From: an uncultured Clostridia bacterium
GTDB lineage: Bacteria; Bacillota; Clostridia; Oscillospirales; QAKW01
Reading direction: 5' to 3'
Length of the DNA: 42,997 nt
Assembly (NCBI GenBank): GCA_944387895.1
Contig: CALXGQ010000006.1
Coordinates: 82,123-125,119, forward strand
Notes under the pieces: generated by a model
What the model was told of the DNA's origin: nothing
Databases searched by the model: none
The model's input: the letters and a program-made list of their open reading frames with translations, nothing else
Program-made: the position numbers and the translations under genes
Shown: positions 1-7,552 of the stretch, in pieces
Layout of the letters: each line of letters opens with the position of its first letter
Position numbering within the stretch: position 1 is the stretch's first letter

Positions 1-218
1 TCCGGCTTTCCGCCGAGATCGGAAACCGCCTTGCTCAGCTTGAGCAGCAGGGCAGGATCCGGGCCTCCTGCTCCCCCGGACAGGGAAGAAAGCAGCCCGC
101 CCAGAGGATCGCCGGACGGTCCGGGAGCGTTCGCCGGCTCCGCATCCTTCTCCGGCGGCGAGAGCAGCCCGGTCAGAGCGTTTCCGCCCAGCGAGGAGAG
201 CAGCCCGCCAAGGTCTAT
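1..218 (-). CDS. Small Leu/Gly/Pro-rich protein, incomplete at the window edge; start unresolved
   Basis: On the minus strand an open frame runs from about position 355 to the window edge without a stop. From 218 downward it encodes a protein-like segment with repeated GGLLSSLGG and DPLGGLLSSLS motifs, then DPALLLKLSKAVSDLGG. From memory this resembles a family of small uncharacterised clostridial proteins. The frame is -1 relative to the gene just upstream (215-487). It has no ATG, GTG or TTG before the window edge. The nearest candidates are an ATA codon at 218-216 that overlaps the upstream TAG stop, or an ATT codon further up. It may start at a rare codon by translational coupling, be the product of a -1 frameshift in the upstream gene, or be a frameshifted gene or assembly error. 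Function unknown. Confidence 0.45.
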   Translation of the reverse strand, partial: MDLGGLLSSLGGNALTGLLSPPEKDAEPANAPGPSGDPLGGLLSSLSGGAGGPDPALLLKLSKAVSDLGGKP

Positions 219-487
219 CGGAGAATTTCCTTCAGCCGGTTCTGGACCTGGGGGCTGTTGAGAAAATCCCGGGGATCTTCCGTGCCGTTCAACCCGTTCA
301 CCAATGTTTGCAGATCTTCCGGCCGCAGGTTGTTCTGCACCTTCTCCATCTGCTTTTTATCCTGCATGATGGAGCGTATCTGCTTTTGCTGCTCCGGCGA
401 AAGAGCGGCGGTGAGTTTATCCAGCAACGCTTTCCGTTCTTTTTTATCCATATTTTTGATCTGGTCGAATAGATTGTTTTGACTCAT
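215..487 (-). CDS. Small charged hypothetical protein, 90 aa
   Basis: A 90-residue, lysine- and glutamine-rich, probably helical protein with no signal peptide or membrane segment. It begins MSQNNLFDQIKNMDKKERK and ends in NRLKEILR. A good Shine-Dalgarno site (AAAGGAG, 9 nt before the ATG) supports the start. The stop overlaps the open frame of the Leu/Gly-rich protein that follows on the same strand, so the two are probably co-transcribed and may be translationally coupled. I do not recognise a characterised family. The coding quality and RBS make it a real gene; the function is unknown. Confidence 0.7.
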   Translation of the reverse strand: MSQNNLFDQIKNMDKKERKALLDKLTAALSPEQQKQIRSIMQDKKQMEKVQNNLRPEDLQTLVNGLNGTEDPRDFLNSPQVQNRLKEILR

Positions 488-590
488 GAGCTAAAACTCC
501 TTTCGGGTGCCAAAGATGAAAGTTTTCTATTTCTTTTCCCTGTATTTTATGCTAAAATGAAATTATAAATCACAAAAACGGGGGAAAACC

Positions 591-1058
591 ATGCGATTTT
601 TGGTGTTTTCAGATACCCACGGCGTAAGAACGCCGATGCAGGAATTATACAATTTGTATCCAAACGACGGAATTATACATTTAGGCGATTATATAAGCGA
701 CGCCCGCTGGATGATGGAGCGCACCAACGGGCATCCGGTCTATCAGGTAAAGGGGAACTGCGACTATGGCGCCCCGGGCCCGGAGCTGCAGATGCTGGAG
801 TTGGGGGGCGTGATGTTTCTGCTGACCCACGGTCATCGGTTCGGGGTCAAAAGCGGATACGGAAGCCTTTTGGCGGAAGGGAAACGCAGAGGGGCGCAGG
901 CGGTGCTGTTTGGGCATACGCATGTTCCGTATCTGGAGGAACGGGAGGGGGTTTTGATGATGAACCCCGGCGCGCTGCGGAATCCCGGGCGGGATTACGG
1001 CATCATCGAGATCGAGAATGGAAAGGTGAAGGGAGCGTTGCTGCATCAGTATGACTAA
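591..1058 (+). CDS. YfcE/MJ0936-family metallophosphoesterase
   Basis: This 155-residue protein carries the full motif set of the small calcineurin-like phosphodiesterases: DTHG at residues 8-11, HLGDY near 31-35, GNCD near 55-58, THGH near 80-83 and GHTHVP near 108-113. These residues bind the two metal ions. Members such as E. coli YfcE hydrolyse phosphodiesters in vitro, and the physiological substrate is generally unknown. The protein is cytosolic with no signal peptide. It is the first gene of a compact run with mrnC and the rRNA methyltransferase: its last 8 nt overlap mrnC. It may therefore belong to a translation or RNA-maintenance operon, although that link rests only on position. 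The RBS (GGGGGAAAACC before ATG) is weak. Confidence 0.88.
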   Translation: MRFLVFSDTHGVRTPMQELYNLYPNDGIIHLGDYISDARWMMERTNGHPVYQVKGNCDYGAPGPELQMLELGGVMFLLTHGHRFGVKSGYGSLLAEGKRRGAQAVLFGHTHVPYLEEREGVLMMNPGALRNPGRDYGIIEIENGKVKGALLHQYD

Positions 1059-1443
1059 AGAGGAGATTTTACGCAACTACAGCCCGTTGGCGCTGGCCTA
1101 TCTGGGGGACGGCGTATATGAGCTTTATGTCCGCGCCTATGTTCTGGGGCAGGGCAACTGCCAGAGTCAGAAGCTGCATAAGAAGGCGCAGGCGTTTGTG
1201 AGCTGCGGCGCGCAGGAGCGGTTTTTAGAGCGGCTGATGCCGCTGTTGGCTGCGGATGAGCAGGAGGTGGTGCGCCGGGGGCGGAATGCCAAAACCCATT
1301 CCAAGCCGCGGTCGGCGGCCTACGGCACCTACCATGCCGCAACCGGCTTTGAAGCGCTTTGGGGCTATCTCTATCTGGCCGAAGAGACGCAGCGGCTGGA
1401 AGAACTTTTTGCAGTCATTGCCGAAAGCGGGGCGGAGGCATGA
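1051..1443 (+). CDS. mrnC: Mini-ribonuclease III (MrnC)
   Basis: A 130-residue protein consisting of a lone RNase III catalytic domain without the dsRNA-binding domain, the hallmark of Mini-III. The signature LAYLGDGVYELYVR lies near residues 14-27, with the catalytic Asp in LGDG. RRGRNAKTHS and TGFEALWGYLYL follow in the expected order. In Bacillus subtilis Mini-III trims the ends of 23S rRNA precursors. The gene overlaps the 3' end of the phosphoesterase gene by 8 nt, and its TGA overlaps the ATG of the following methyltransferase (ATGA at 1440-1443). This indicates translational coupling in an rRNA-maturation cluster. Confidence 0.92.
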   Translation: MTKEEILRNYSPLALAYLGDGVYELYVRAYVLGQGNCQSQKLHKKAQAFVSCGAQERFLERLMPLLAADEQEVVRRGRNAKTHSKPRSAAYGTYHAATGFEALWGYLYLAEETQRLEELFAVIAESGAEA

Positions 1444-2720
1444 TTGCTTATTTGCAGGATATCGTCGATCTGGCGCCGTATCTGGGGCGAGAGCCCTATG
1501 AAGGGGTGCGCTTCAACCGGCAGAAGATCAGCCGGGAGGCTTTTGAGGGGTGCGCCCCCTTTTCGCTGCGTCCGGCTCCCTTTTACGAGGACGGATACTA
1601 TCTTGCCGCCGGGCAGGCGGATGGGAATCATCCCTTTCATCTGGCGGGAATGTATTATTTTCAGGAGCCAAGCGCTATGAGCGCCGTTGCGGCGCTGGCG
1701 CTGGAGGGCGGAGAACGGGTGTTGGATCTCTGCGCGGCGCCCGGCTCCAAGGCAACGGCGATCGCCGCCCGGCTGAAGGACGGGCTGCTGGTGGCCAATG
1801 AGATACAGCCGTCCCGCGCCAGGGTTTTGCTGGAGAATCTGGAGCGGATGGGCGCCGCCCGGGCGGTTGTCACCAACGGCGAACCCGCCGCTGTGGCGCG
1901 GGCTTTTCCGGGCTACTTTGATAAGGTGCTGGTGGATAGCCCCTGCTCCGGCGAGGGAATGTTCCGCAAGCATCCGCGCATTTTGGAGGAATGGTCTGAG
2001 GATCTGGTAGCGCTGTGCCGCGACCGCAGCCGGGCGATTCTGGAAGAGGCGGCGCAAACGCTGCGCCGGGGCGGGCGGCTGGTTTATTCTACCTGCACCT
2101 TTAATCTGGAGGAAAACGAAAAAACCATACTCTGGTTTTTGGAGCGTCACCCGGATTTTCATCCGGTGGAAACCGGGATCCGGGGCGGCCGGCGGGGACT
2201 GCTGGGGCTGGATCAGGCGGTGCGGATTTTCCCCGCCGATGGCGGCGAGGGGCATTTCGTCTGCGCGCTGGAGCGTGCAGGCGCGGAGCCGGGCGCCCGG
2301 CTGGCGGGCTTTCGGCCGGAGCGGCATCCGGAAGCGGAGGCGGCGCTGGGAGAGCTTCTGCGGAGCGCCCTGCCGGGGCGGCTGATCCGGCGCGGGAATT
2401 TCTATTATGCGGTGGAGGACGACCTCCCCGCGCCCTCCGGCCTGCGCATTTTGCGGGCTGGGCGGCAGGTTCTGGAGCAGAAGGGACGGCAGCTAAAGCC
2501 GGCCCATCATCTGGCTATGAGCCTGCCGCGGGAAGCCTTTCGCTATGCCCTGCCGCTGGAGCCGGAGGCGGCGCGGCGGTATGTAAACGGGCAAACGGTA
2601 CCCTGCCCGGAGCGGGGCTACGGCGTGGTAACGGTGGAAGGAATCCCGCTGGGCTGGATCAAGGCCTCCGGCGGCGAAGGAAAAAACCATTATCCAAAAG
2701 GTCTGCGCACCTTCAAATAA
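1440..2720 (+). CDS. rsmF: NOL1/NOP2/Sun (RsmF-type) rRNA m5C methyltransferase
   Basis: I start this gene at the ATG at 1440, which overlaps the mrnC stop and follows a GGGGCGGAGG ribosome site. A longer in-frame extension from 1359 lies inside mrnC and is rejected. The 426-residue product has the SAM-binding motif LDLCAAPGSKAT, the motif IV Pro-Cys in DSPCSGEGMFRKHP, and the motif VI Thr-Cys in YSTCTFNLEENE. These two cysteines are those used for catalysis and product release by RNA m5C methyltransferases. The C-terminal part, ending in HYPKGLRTFK, matches the RNA-binding tail typical of RsmF relatives. The N-terminal region before the catalytic core is shorter than in many RsmF proteins. 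The likely substrate is 16S rRNA; the exact base is not readable. Confidence 0.88.
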   Translation: MIAYLQDIVDLAPYLGREPYEGVRFNRQKISREAFEGCAPFSLRPAPFYEDGYYLAAGQADGNHPFHLAGMYYFQEPSAMSAVAALALEGGERVLDLCAAPGSKATAIAARLKDGLLVANEIQPSRARVLLENLERMGAARAVVTNGEPAAVARAFPGYFDKVLVDSPCSGEGMFRKHPRILEEWSEDLVALCRDRSRAILEEAAQTLRRGGRLVYSTCTFNLEENEKTILWFLERHPDFHPVETGIRGGRRGLLGLDQAVRIFPADGGEGHFVCALERAGAEPGARLAGFRPERHPEAEAALGELLRSALPGRLIRRGNFYYAVEDDLPAPSGLRILRAGRQVLEQKGRQLKPAHHLAMSLPREAFRYALPLEPEAARRYVNGQTVPCPERGYGVVTVEGIPLGWIKASGGEGKNHYPKGLRTFK

Positions 2721-2721
2721 A

Positions 2722-2760
2722 AAAGAAAGCCATCGATCAATGGGATCGATGGCTTTCTTT
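2722..2760. terminator. Bidirectional intrinsic terminator between convergent genes
   Basis: A long stem pairs AAAGAAAGCCATCGATC with GATCGATGGCTTTCTTT around a short loop. A-rich flanks on one side read as U-rich on the other strand. It ends the plus-strand methyltransferase operon, and the last codons of the minus-strand pantothenate kinase lie inside it. Confidence 0.85.
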
Positions 2761-3564
2761 CAGCGCCGCGGCGCCGAGCGCGGTGGCAAAGGTGGCGTCG
2801 GGGGGGATGATAAAGGGAATGCCGTGCAGCGCTTCCACGCCGCTTAGGATCTCCTGAGCCTGGGGGATGGTGGTCAGGGAGCCGGTGACAACGATTTTCC
2901 GGAACCCCCGGGCTTTGGCGATCAGCGCGGCGGTCACGCCTGCCGTTTGGAAGATCATATTGATCAGCCCCAGCGCAAAATCCTCCTTTTTGGCCAGGCT
3001 TTTGATATGCCCGAAATTGGAGGCGGTAGCGGTTTCCGGAAGCGTCGAGATGTTTTCGGCGCTGATATCCCGCACCGAAAGATCCACCTGAGAGAGATCG
3101 CCCCTGCGGGAGAGGTCGATGATCGCTTCATAATCGCTTTCCCCCAGCAGCTCGGAGGAAAGGCCGATCAGCGTTCCGCCGCCCAGCCCGCTGCCGCCGA
3201 GATGCTCTGCCTGATTGCCGCGGGCGTAAACAAAGGCGGTGCCGGTTCCCATGCTGATCACCAGCGCTTCTTCTTCGCCGGAAAGCAGCAGCCCGCCTTT
3301 TCCGATGGCGGAAAATTCGTTGGCCCGGCAGGTGGGGATGCCGTAGATATCTTCGTGGATCAGAGAGGCTCCCACGCCGGTGAGAACGATCCGGCCGATA
3401 TCCGAAAGCGCCAGACGGTGCTGGTGGAGCAGATTGCCGATCGCGCCGTAGAGCGAGGTCAGCTGATCCCCGGCGCGTACCTGCAGCTTGCCGATTACGT
3501 CGCGCTCCAGGGCAACAATCTTTGTGGTCGATCCGCCTACGTCCACACCTAAAGTAACTGACAT
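2737..3564 (-). CDS. coaW: Type II pantothenate kinase
   Basis: A 275-residue ASKHA-fold kinase. The phosphate-binding loop DVGGSTTKIV is at residues 8-17. SMGTGTAFV, the glycine-rich GGSGLGGGTLIGL, and VVTGSLTTIPQ in the C-terminal half follow the type II PanK pattern found in Staphylococcus and many Clostridia. The enzyme phosphorylates pantothenate in the first committed step of coenzyme A synthesis. A GAGGTG site precedes the ATG at 3564, and the gene has its own promoter at 3597-3625. It ends within the terminator shared with the convergent methyltransferase. A BadF/BadG-type ATPase is the main alternative, but the length and the absence of Fe-S cysteines favour CoaW. Confidence 0.85.
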   Translation of the reverse strand: MSVTLGVDVGGSTTKIVALERDVIGKLQVRAGDQLTSLYGAIGNLLHQHRLALSDIGRIVLTGVGASLIHEDIYGIPTCRANEFSAIGKGGLLLSGEEEALVISMGTGTAFVYARGNQAEHLGGSGLGGGTLIGLSSELLGESDYEAIIDLSRRGDLSQVDLSVRDISAENISTLPETATASNFGHIKSLAKKEDFALGLINMIFQTAGVTAALIAKARGFRKIVVTGSLTTIPQAQEILSGVEALHGIPFIIPPDATFATALGAAALKESHRSH

Positions 3565-3596
3565 GATTTCACACCTCTTTGCTTGGAATTGTATTT

Positions 3597-3625
3597 ATTA
3601 TAAAGGTTTTATGCGGAAAAGTCAA
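3597..3625 (-). promoter_or_regulatory. Sigma-A promoter of coaW
   Basis: On the minus strand a TTGACT box (3625-3620) and a perfect TATAAT box (3602-3597) are separated by 17 nt, with the coaW start about 33 nt after the -10 box. Confidence 0.75.
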
Positions 3626-3639
3626 ATACCGCCGCCGGG

Positions 3640-3671
3640 AAAAAGAAAAGCCGGAGGGTATGCCCTCCGGC
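3640..3671 (-). terminator. Intrinsic terminator of pyrR
   Basis: On the minus strand GCCGGAGGG and CCCTCCGGC form a 9-bp GC-rich stem with a CATA loop, followed by TTTTCTTTTT. It lies directly after the pyrR stop and upstream of the coaW promoter. Confidence 0.85.
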
Positions 3672-3678
3672 AGAGGTT

Positions 3679-4212
3679 TCAGGTTTTTTCGTAGAGATCT
3701 ACGCAGATCATGTCGTCGTAGGGCGGGATGCGAACCTTGATCTGCTCGCTCTGCGCGGTGGGGACGTTTTTGCCGATATAGTCCCCCCGGAGCGGCAGCT
3801 CCCGGTGCCCGCGGTCGATCAGAACCGCCAGCTGGATTCTGGCCGGGCGCCCCCAGGAGAGCACCGCCTCCAACGCGGCGCGGGCGGTGCGGCCGGTATA
3901 GATGACGTCGTCCACCAAAACCACGGTCTTTCCCTCCACCGGGCAGCCGGCTGCTGCCGGAGGGGCGGGCTTATGCTCCAGATCGTCCCGGTAGAAGGTG
4001 ATATCCACCGTTCCGCGATGAACCGTCAGATCCGAAAATTTTTCAATATTCTCTGCGATCAGCTCCGCCAGCGGCGTACCCCTGCGCTGCACGCCGATCA
4101 GGCATACCTCCCGTTCCTGCCCGCTGCGCTCAATGATTTCATGGGCAATACGGGCCAGAGCGCGGCGGACGTCCCGCTCCTCCATGATTCTGGCGCGAAA
4201 TTTTTCCGGCAC
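3679..4212 (-). CDS. pyrR: PyrR bifunctional pyrimidine regulator / uracil phosphoribosyltransferase
   Basis: I choose the GTG at 4212 as start. It gives 177 residues, close to the roughly 180 of known PyrR proteins, and is preceded by GGAGGG at 8 nt. Landmarks are [14 protein letters not shown] near residues 16-29, VGIQRRG-like [22 protein letters not shown], and the PRPP-binding loop [13 protein letters not shown]. In Bacillus PyrR binds UMP-charged pyr mRNA leaders and causes transcription attenuation; it also has weak uracil phosphoribosyltransferase activity. No pyrimidine operon and no obvious PyrR-binding leader lie in this window. Its neighbour is the dedicated uracil phosphoribosyltransferase gene, transcribed divergently, so it probably acts in trans on pyr genes elsewhere. 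Confidence 0.93.
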   Translation of the reverse strand: MPEKFRARIMEERDVRRALARIAHEIIERSGQEREVCLIGVQRRGTPLAELIAENIEKFSDLTVHRGTVDITFYRDDLEHKPAPPAAAGCPVEGKTVVLVDDVIYTGRTARAALEAVLSWGRPARIQLAVLIDRGHRELPLRGDYIGKNVPTAQSEQIKVRIPPYDDMICVDLYEKT

Positions 4213-4334
4213 GGCGGCATCCCTCCTCCCTCCTGCTCCCCGCCGGCCTGAAGGCGCGGAACAGCCTTTTAGCCAGTATACGATGTTTTGGATGATTTGT
4301 AAAGCTTTTCCGGCAAATTGCCCGAATTTTTTCC

Positions 4335-4363
4335 TTGACAAAGCGGAGGCGGAATGATACGAT
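4335..4363 (+). promoter_or_regulatory. Sigma-A promoter of upp
   Basis: A perfect TTGACA at 4335-4340, a 17-nt spacer and TACGAT at 4358-4363. The upp start codon follows 30 nt later, so the leader is short and leaves little room for an attenuator. Confidence 0.8.
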
Positions 4364-4393
4364 AAAACCATAAATATACAGGTAAAGGAAGTT

Positions 4394-5032
4394 ATGATCC
4401 GAATGTCTAATGTAATCGTATTTGATCATCCTCTGATTCAGCATAAGATTTCCATACTCCGGGATGTTCAGACCAGCAGCAATCAGTTCCGCGCGCTGCT
4501 GACGGAGATCACCATGCTGATGTGCTATGAATCCATGCGGGATCTGCCGCTGGAAGAGGTGGAAATCACAACGCCCATCTGCAAAACCAAGACCAACGTG
4601 CTGGCCGGTACCAAGCTGGCGGTAATCCCGATCCTGCGGGCCGGGCTGGGCATGGTAAATGGCGTTTTGAACCTGGTTCCCTCTGCCCGGGTGGGGCATA
4701 TCGGGATGTATCGGGATGAGGAAACGCTGGAGCCGCATCCCTATTATTGCAAGCTGCCTGCCAATATCGGAAAGCGGCTGGCGATCGTGGTGGATCCCAT
4801 GCTGGCCACCGGCGGTTCGGCCATCGACGCCATCAACCAGATCAAGGAGCTGGGCGGGCAGAAGATCAAATTCATGTGTCTGATCGCGGCGCCGGAGGGC
4901 ATACAGGCGCTGGAAAAAGCCCATCCGGACGTGGATATCTACTGCGCCCATGTGGATGAGCGGCTCAATGAGCAGGGATATATCATTCCCGGCCTGGGCG
5001 ACGCGGGCGATAGAATTTTCGGAACCAAATAA
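4394..5032 (+). CDS. upp: Uracil phosphoribosyltransferase
   Basis: A full-length Upp that converts uracil plus PRPP to UMP in pyrimidine salvage. It aligns throughout with the B. subtilis enzyme: [10 protein letters not shown] near the N-terminus, [10 protein letters not shown] near residue 80, [11 protein letters not shown], the PRPP loop [12 protein letters not shown], and the C-terminal [14 protein letters not shown]. Two starts are possible. The ATG at 4394 sits only about 4 nt after AGGA. The in-frame ATG at 4403 gives the standard 209 residues but lies about 13 nt away. I keep the first but am not sure. The gene has its own promoter and is transcribed away from pyrR. Confidence 0.95.
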   Translation: MIRMSNVIVFDHPLIQHKISILRDVQTSSNQFRALLTEITMLMCYESMRDLPLEEVEITTPICKTKTNVLAGTKLAVIPILRAGLGMVNGVLNLVPSARVGHIGMYRDEETLEPHPYYCKLPANIGKRLAIVVDPMLATGGSAIDAINQIKELGGQKIKFMCLIAAPEGIQALEKAHPDVDIYCAHVDERLNEQGYIIPGLGDAGDRIFGTK

Positions 5033-5049
5033 CAGCCTGAATAAGAAAG

Positions 5050-5082
5050 CACCTCCGTGTCGATGATGAAAGCACGGAGGTG
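5050..5082 (+). promoter_or_regulatory. Hairpin carrying the spoIIR Shine-Dalgarno site
   Basis: CACCTCCGTG (5050-5059) is perfectly complementary to CACGGAGGTG (5073-5082), giving a 10-bp stem with a 13-nt loop. The right arm is the GGAGGTG ribosome-binding site of spoIIR, 7 nt before its ATG at 5090, and the left arm is an anti-Shine-Dalgarno sequence. The hairpin is followed by TTGTTTT, so it could also end upp transcription. Confidence 0.75.
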
Positions 5083-5089
5083 TTGTTTT

Positions 5090-5716
5090 ATGAAAAAGAC
5101 GATTCTTTATATCGCCGTTCCGGCGCTGGTGCTGCTGAGCGCGATGATATATCTTTTATGCACGGGGGAGCAAAGCGCCGCGGCGGTGCGGGAATCGGTC
5201 GTGCGCTTTCACGTGGTGGCCGATTCCAACGATCCGGAGGATCAGGCGCTCAAGCTGAAGGTGCGGGATGGACTTTTTTCGCTGATCCAAACGCTTTTTG
5301 AAGGCTGCGCCGATCAGGAGGAAGCGCTTCAGACCGCCCGCCGGAATCAGGCGTTGCTGGAGGAGCGGGCAGAGCAGATCCTGCAGGAAAACGGAAGCAC
5401 CGCGCCGGTGACGCTGGAGATCGGCACCCGCTTTTTTCCCACCCGGAATTACGGCTCCTTTTCCTTTCCGGCAGGAACCTACCAGGCGGTAAGCCTGCGC
5501 ATCGGGTCCGGCGCGGGGGAGAATTTCTGGTGCGTATTGTATCCGGCCCTGTGTATTGCGCCGGCGGTGGCGGAGGAACAGGCGGAAGAGGAGCTGACCG
5601 TTGTGGTGGGAGAAGAATCGACCTCCTTTCTGCAAAAGGAAGAGCCGGCACAGAAAATCCGGTTCGCTCTGGTCGAATGGTTTGAATTTTTACGGGAAAA
5701 ATATCTAAAAAGTTGA
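5090..5716 (+). CDS. spoIIR: Stage II sporulation protein R
   Basis: The ATG at 5090 is chosen because it follows GGAGGTG at 7 nt. A longer frame from 5057 would start inside the preceding hairpin. The 208-residue product opens with a lysine pair and a hydrophobic signal or anchor segment (about residues 4-23). The SpoIIR core follows: VRFHVVADSNDPEDQALKLK-like sequence near residues 40-60, then FFPTRNYGSFSFPAGTYQAV and FWCVLYPALC further on. SpoIIR is made in the forespore, secreted across the septum, and triggers SpoIIGA to process pro-sigma-E in the mother cell. This gene is good evidence that the organism belongs to an endospore-forming lineage. Forespore control would predict a sigma-F promoter, which I could not identify with confidence. 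Confidence 0.93.
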   Translation: MKKTILYIAVPALVLLSAMIYLLCTGEQSAAAVRESVVRFHVVADSNDPEDQALKLKVRDGLFSLIQTLFEGCADQEEALQTARRNQALLEERAEQILQENGSTAPVTLEIGTRFFPTRNYGSFSFPAGTYQAVSLRIGSGAGENFWCVLYPALCIAPAVAEEQAEEELTVVVGEESTSFLQKEEPAQKIRFALVEWFEFLREKYLKS

Positions 5717-5736
5717 AAGATTTTTGAAAAAAACTC

Positions 5737-5765
5737 TTTATTTTATCTCCTCTTTATGATATGAT
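5737..5765 (+). promoter_or_regulatory. Possible promoter of the solute-binding lipoprotein gene
   Basis: TTTATT (5737-5742), a 17-nt spacer and TATGAT (5760-5765) lie in an AT-rich gap 30 nt before the start codon. The -35 box is poor. Confidence 0.4.
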
Positions 5766-5795
5766 AAAAAAAGAATATAAGGTGGAGGTACCTCA

Positions 5796-7121
5796 ATGAA
5801 GAAAGCAATCAAGATGATCAGCCTTTTAGCAGCGTTGATTTTGGCGCTGAGTATGTTTTCCGGCTGTACCACCAGCGGAGATGGTTCGACCGGCGAGGAT
5901 GAACTGGAGGTTCTTTCCATAACGGTGGGAATCCCGGTGGATTCCAGCGATCCGGAATGGTCTGAATGGGAGCCTGTTTTGACCACGTGGATCGATGATT
6001 TTCTGACCTACTACCAGATCGACCTGAGCTTTACCAAGATCCCGACCGAGGAAAAGGAATGGAAGAAGTTCATGCGCAAGGTAGAAAACGGCAAGATTGC
6101 ATGCTTCTTCTCTTCTCGCGGCGAGTTTATTGAAACCATGATCGAAGATGAGATCATCCTCAGCATGGACGATGTCCGCGCGACCTATACGGCGGTTCTG
6201 GAAGAAACGCCGGCAGGGATCCTTTCCCTTGCCGCCGAGGACGACCTAATCAACTATATGTATCCGATCTACGGTACATATCAGGGTCTCTACTATAACC
6301 GCACGCTCTTTAAAGAGCTGGGGCTGGAAAATCCTACCTCCTGGGATTCTATTCTGGCAGCCATCGAGGTTCTCAAGGAAAAGGGCTATACGCCCATCGC
6401 CGCAGGTTTTGCCGATGAAGGCCTGGAATACATGATCGATGAGATGATCCTTTCCGAGGGCGGCACCGCGGAGCATAGCTATCAGCCCACCTTCGGCGTG
6501 GTTTCCAGCTGGGAGCGCGCTGTGGCGGATATCAAAACCCTGGAAGGGCTGGGCGCCTTTACGGCGGATTGCTACAATGTCACCTTTGAAGAGGCGGTAG
6601 AGTCCTTCCTGAACGGCGAGGCGGCCATGATCGTGGCGCCCTCCGATTCCTTCGGCGGCAACCTTCCTGCCGACGACGTCAAGGTGGTCGGCTTCCCGAA
6701 AACCCCGACCGGTAAGCGGGAGGATGGCGCCTTTATCGGAAATATCGACTACGGCGTATATGTTGGGGAAGGCTGCTTCTATAAAAAGAATACCCGCTAT
6801 GCGGAAGCGGTGGTTGAGCTGCTGGGCAGCGATTATTTCGGATCGGGCGATTTCTATAACCTGCTGAAGGATGAGAGCACCTTCACCATCGACCCGATGT
6901 ATTACAGCGACTATAGAGAATCTTATATGGACGACGCTCTGCAAAGCCTTGTGACCAATGCCACGGCGGCCGATTGGCCGATGCGGGATCGGGCGCTGAC
7001 GATGGATACGACGGTGGAGTGCTTCCGGAAAGCCTTGACCGGGACCGACGTGACCACCGCGCTGCAGGAGGCTACCAATGCTGAGATCGCGGCGGCCGAA
7101 GCGGCGGAAGCCGAGGAGTAA
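5796..7121 (+). CDS. Extracellular solute-binding lipoprotein, ABC-transporter family 1 type
   Basis: This 441-residue protein has a type II signal peptide with lipobox MFSGC, placing the lipidated cysteine at residue 24, so it should be anchored on the outer face of the membrane. The body has the layout of family 1 (carbohydrate-type) binding proteins: a segment near YPIYGTYQGLYYNRTLFKELGL followed by PTSWDSILAAIEVLKEKGYTPIA is typical. The C-terminus is acidic and alanine-rich. The start is supported by GGTGGAGG at 7 nt. No permease or ATPase gene follows. The only partner in the unit is a small membrane-anchored protein whose ATG comes 2 nt after this stop. The ligand cannot be read from sequence. 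Confidence 0.82.
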   Translation: MKKAIKMISLLAALILALSMFSGCTTSGDGSTGEDELEVLSITVGIPVDSSDPEWSEWEPVLTTWIDDFLTYYQIDLSFTKIPTEEKEWKKFMRKVENGKIACFFSSRGEFIETMIEDEIILSMDDVRATYTAVLEETPAGILSLAAEDDLINYMYPIYGTYQGLYYNRTLFKELGLENPTSWDSILAAIEVLKEKGYTPIAAGFADEGLEYMIDEMILSEGGTAEHSYQPTFGVVSSWERAVADIKTLEGLGAFTADCYNVTFEEAVESFLNGEAAMIVAPSDSFGGNLPADDVKVVGFPKTPTGKREDGAFIGNIDYGVYVGEGCFYKKNTRYAEAVVELLGSDYFGSGDFYNLLKDESTFTIDPMYYSDYRESYMDDALQSLVTNATAADWPMRDRALTMDTTVECFRKALTGTDVTTALQEATNAEIAAAEAAEAEE

Positions 7122-7123
7122 AA

Positions 7124-7552
7124 ATGCTGACAAAGATAGTGCGGTTCTTCGCCTGGATCGGAAAGCACTGGGCGGTTTCGCTGGCCTGCTTTCTTTTGAT
7201 CGCCGTCGGCGTCACGACGGCGGTTTGCTGGAACCTTTTCGGGAAAGAAAAGGCGGAAATCGTTCCGATCTATCTGACGGTGACCGGCCTGGGAGAAGGC
7301 AAGGATATGGAAAACCGTGAGCTGCTGGTGGAGGAAAACGATACGGTGGCCGAAATCTTCTCTCTGAAATATCCGGAGATCTATGAAGAATTTCAGCAGC
7401 CGCTGGTGATGAACAATGTCTTTCAGTCATTTAACGGCGTGCGCAGCACCTCAAGCAAGCAGTTTTACGTCAAAATCAATGGAACTTATGAGAATATCCT
7501 GACCCAGGCTTATGTTTACAGCGGTGCAACGGTGGAAATCGAATACCGCTGA
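7124..7552 (+). CDS. Membrane-anchored protein with a DUF4430-like domain
   Basis: A 142-residue protein with one N-terminal transmembrane helix (about residues 16-38) and an external domain of about 100 residues. The segments LTVTGLG, ELLVEENDTVAEIFSLKYP, FYVKINGTYENILTQAYVYSG and TVEIEYR match the pattern of DUF4430/transcobalamin-C-terminal-like domains, a small beta-grasp-type fold. This assignment is by eye and only moderately sure. The ribosome site GAGGAG lies in the last codons of the upstream lipoprotein gene, so the two are co-transcribed and probably act together at the cell surface. No enzyme motif is visible. Confidence 0.6.
   Translation: MLTKIVRFFAWIGKHWAVSLACFLLIAVGVTTAVCWNLFGKEKAEIVPIYLTVTGLGEGKDMENRELLVEENDTVAEIFSLKYPEIYEEFQQPLVMNNVFQSFNGVRSTSSKQFYVKINGTYENILTQAYVYSGATVEIEYR

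Noticed and set aside
1359..1439. An N-terminal extension of the rRNA methyltransferase
   Set aside because: It overlaps mrnC by 85 nt and has no ribosome site, whereas the ATG at 1440 forms an ATGA overlap with a good RBS.
2947..3552. A 201-codon plus-strand frame
   Set aside because: It is antisense to coaW and has no family features.
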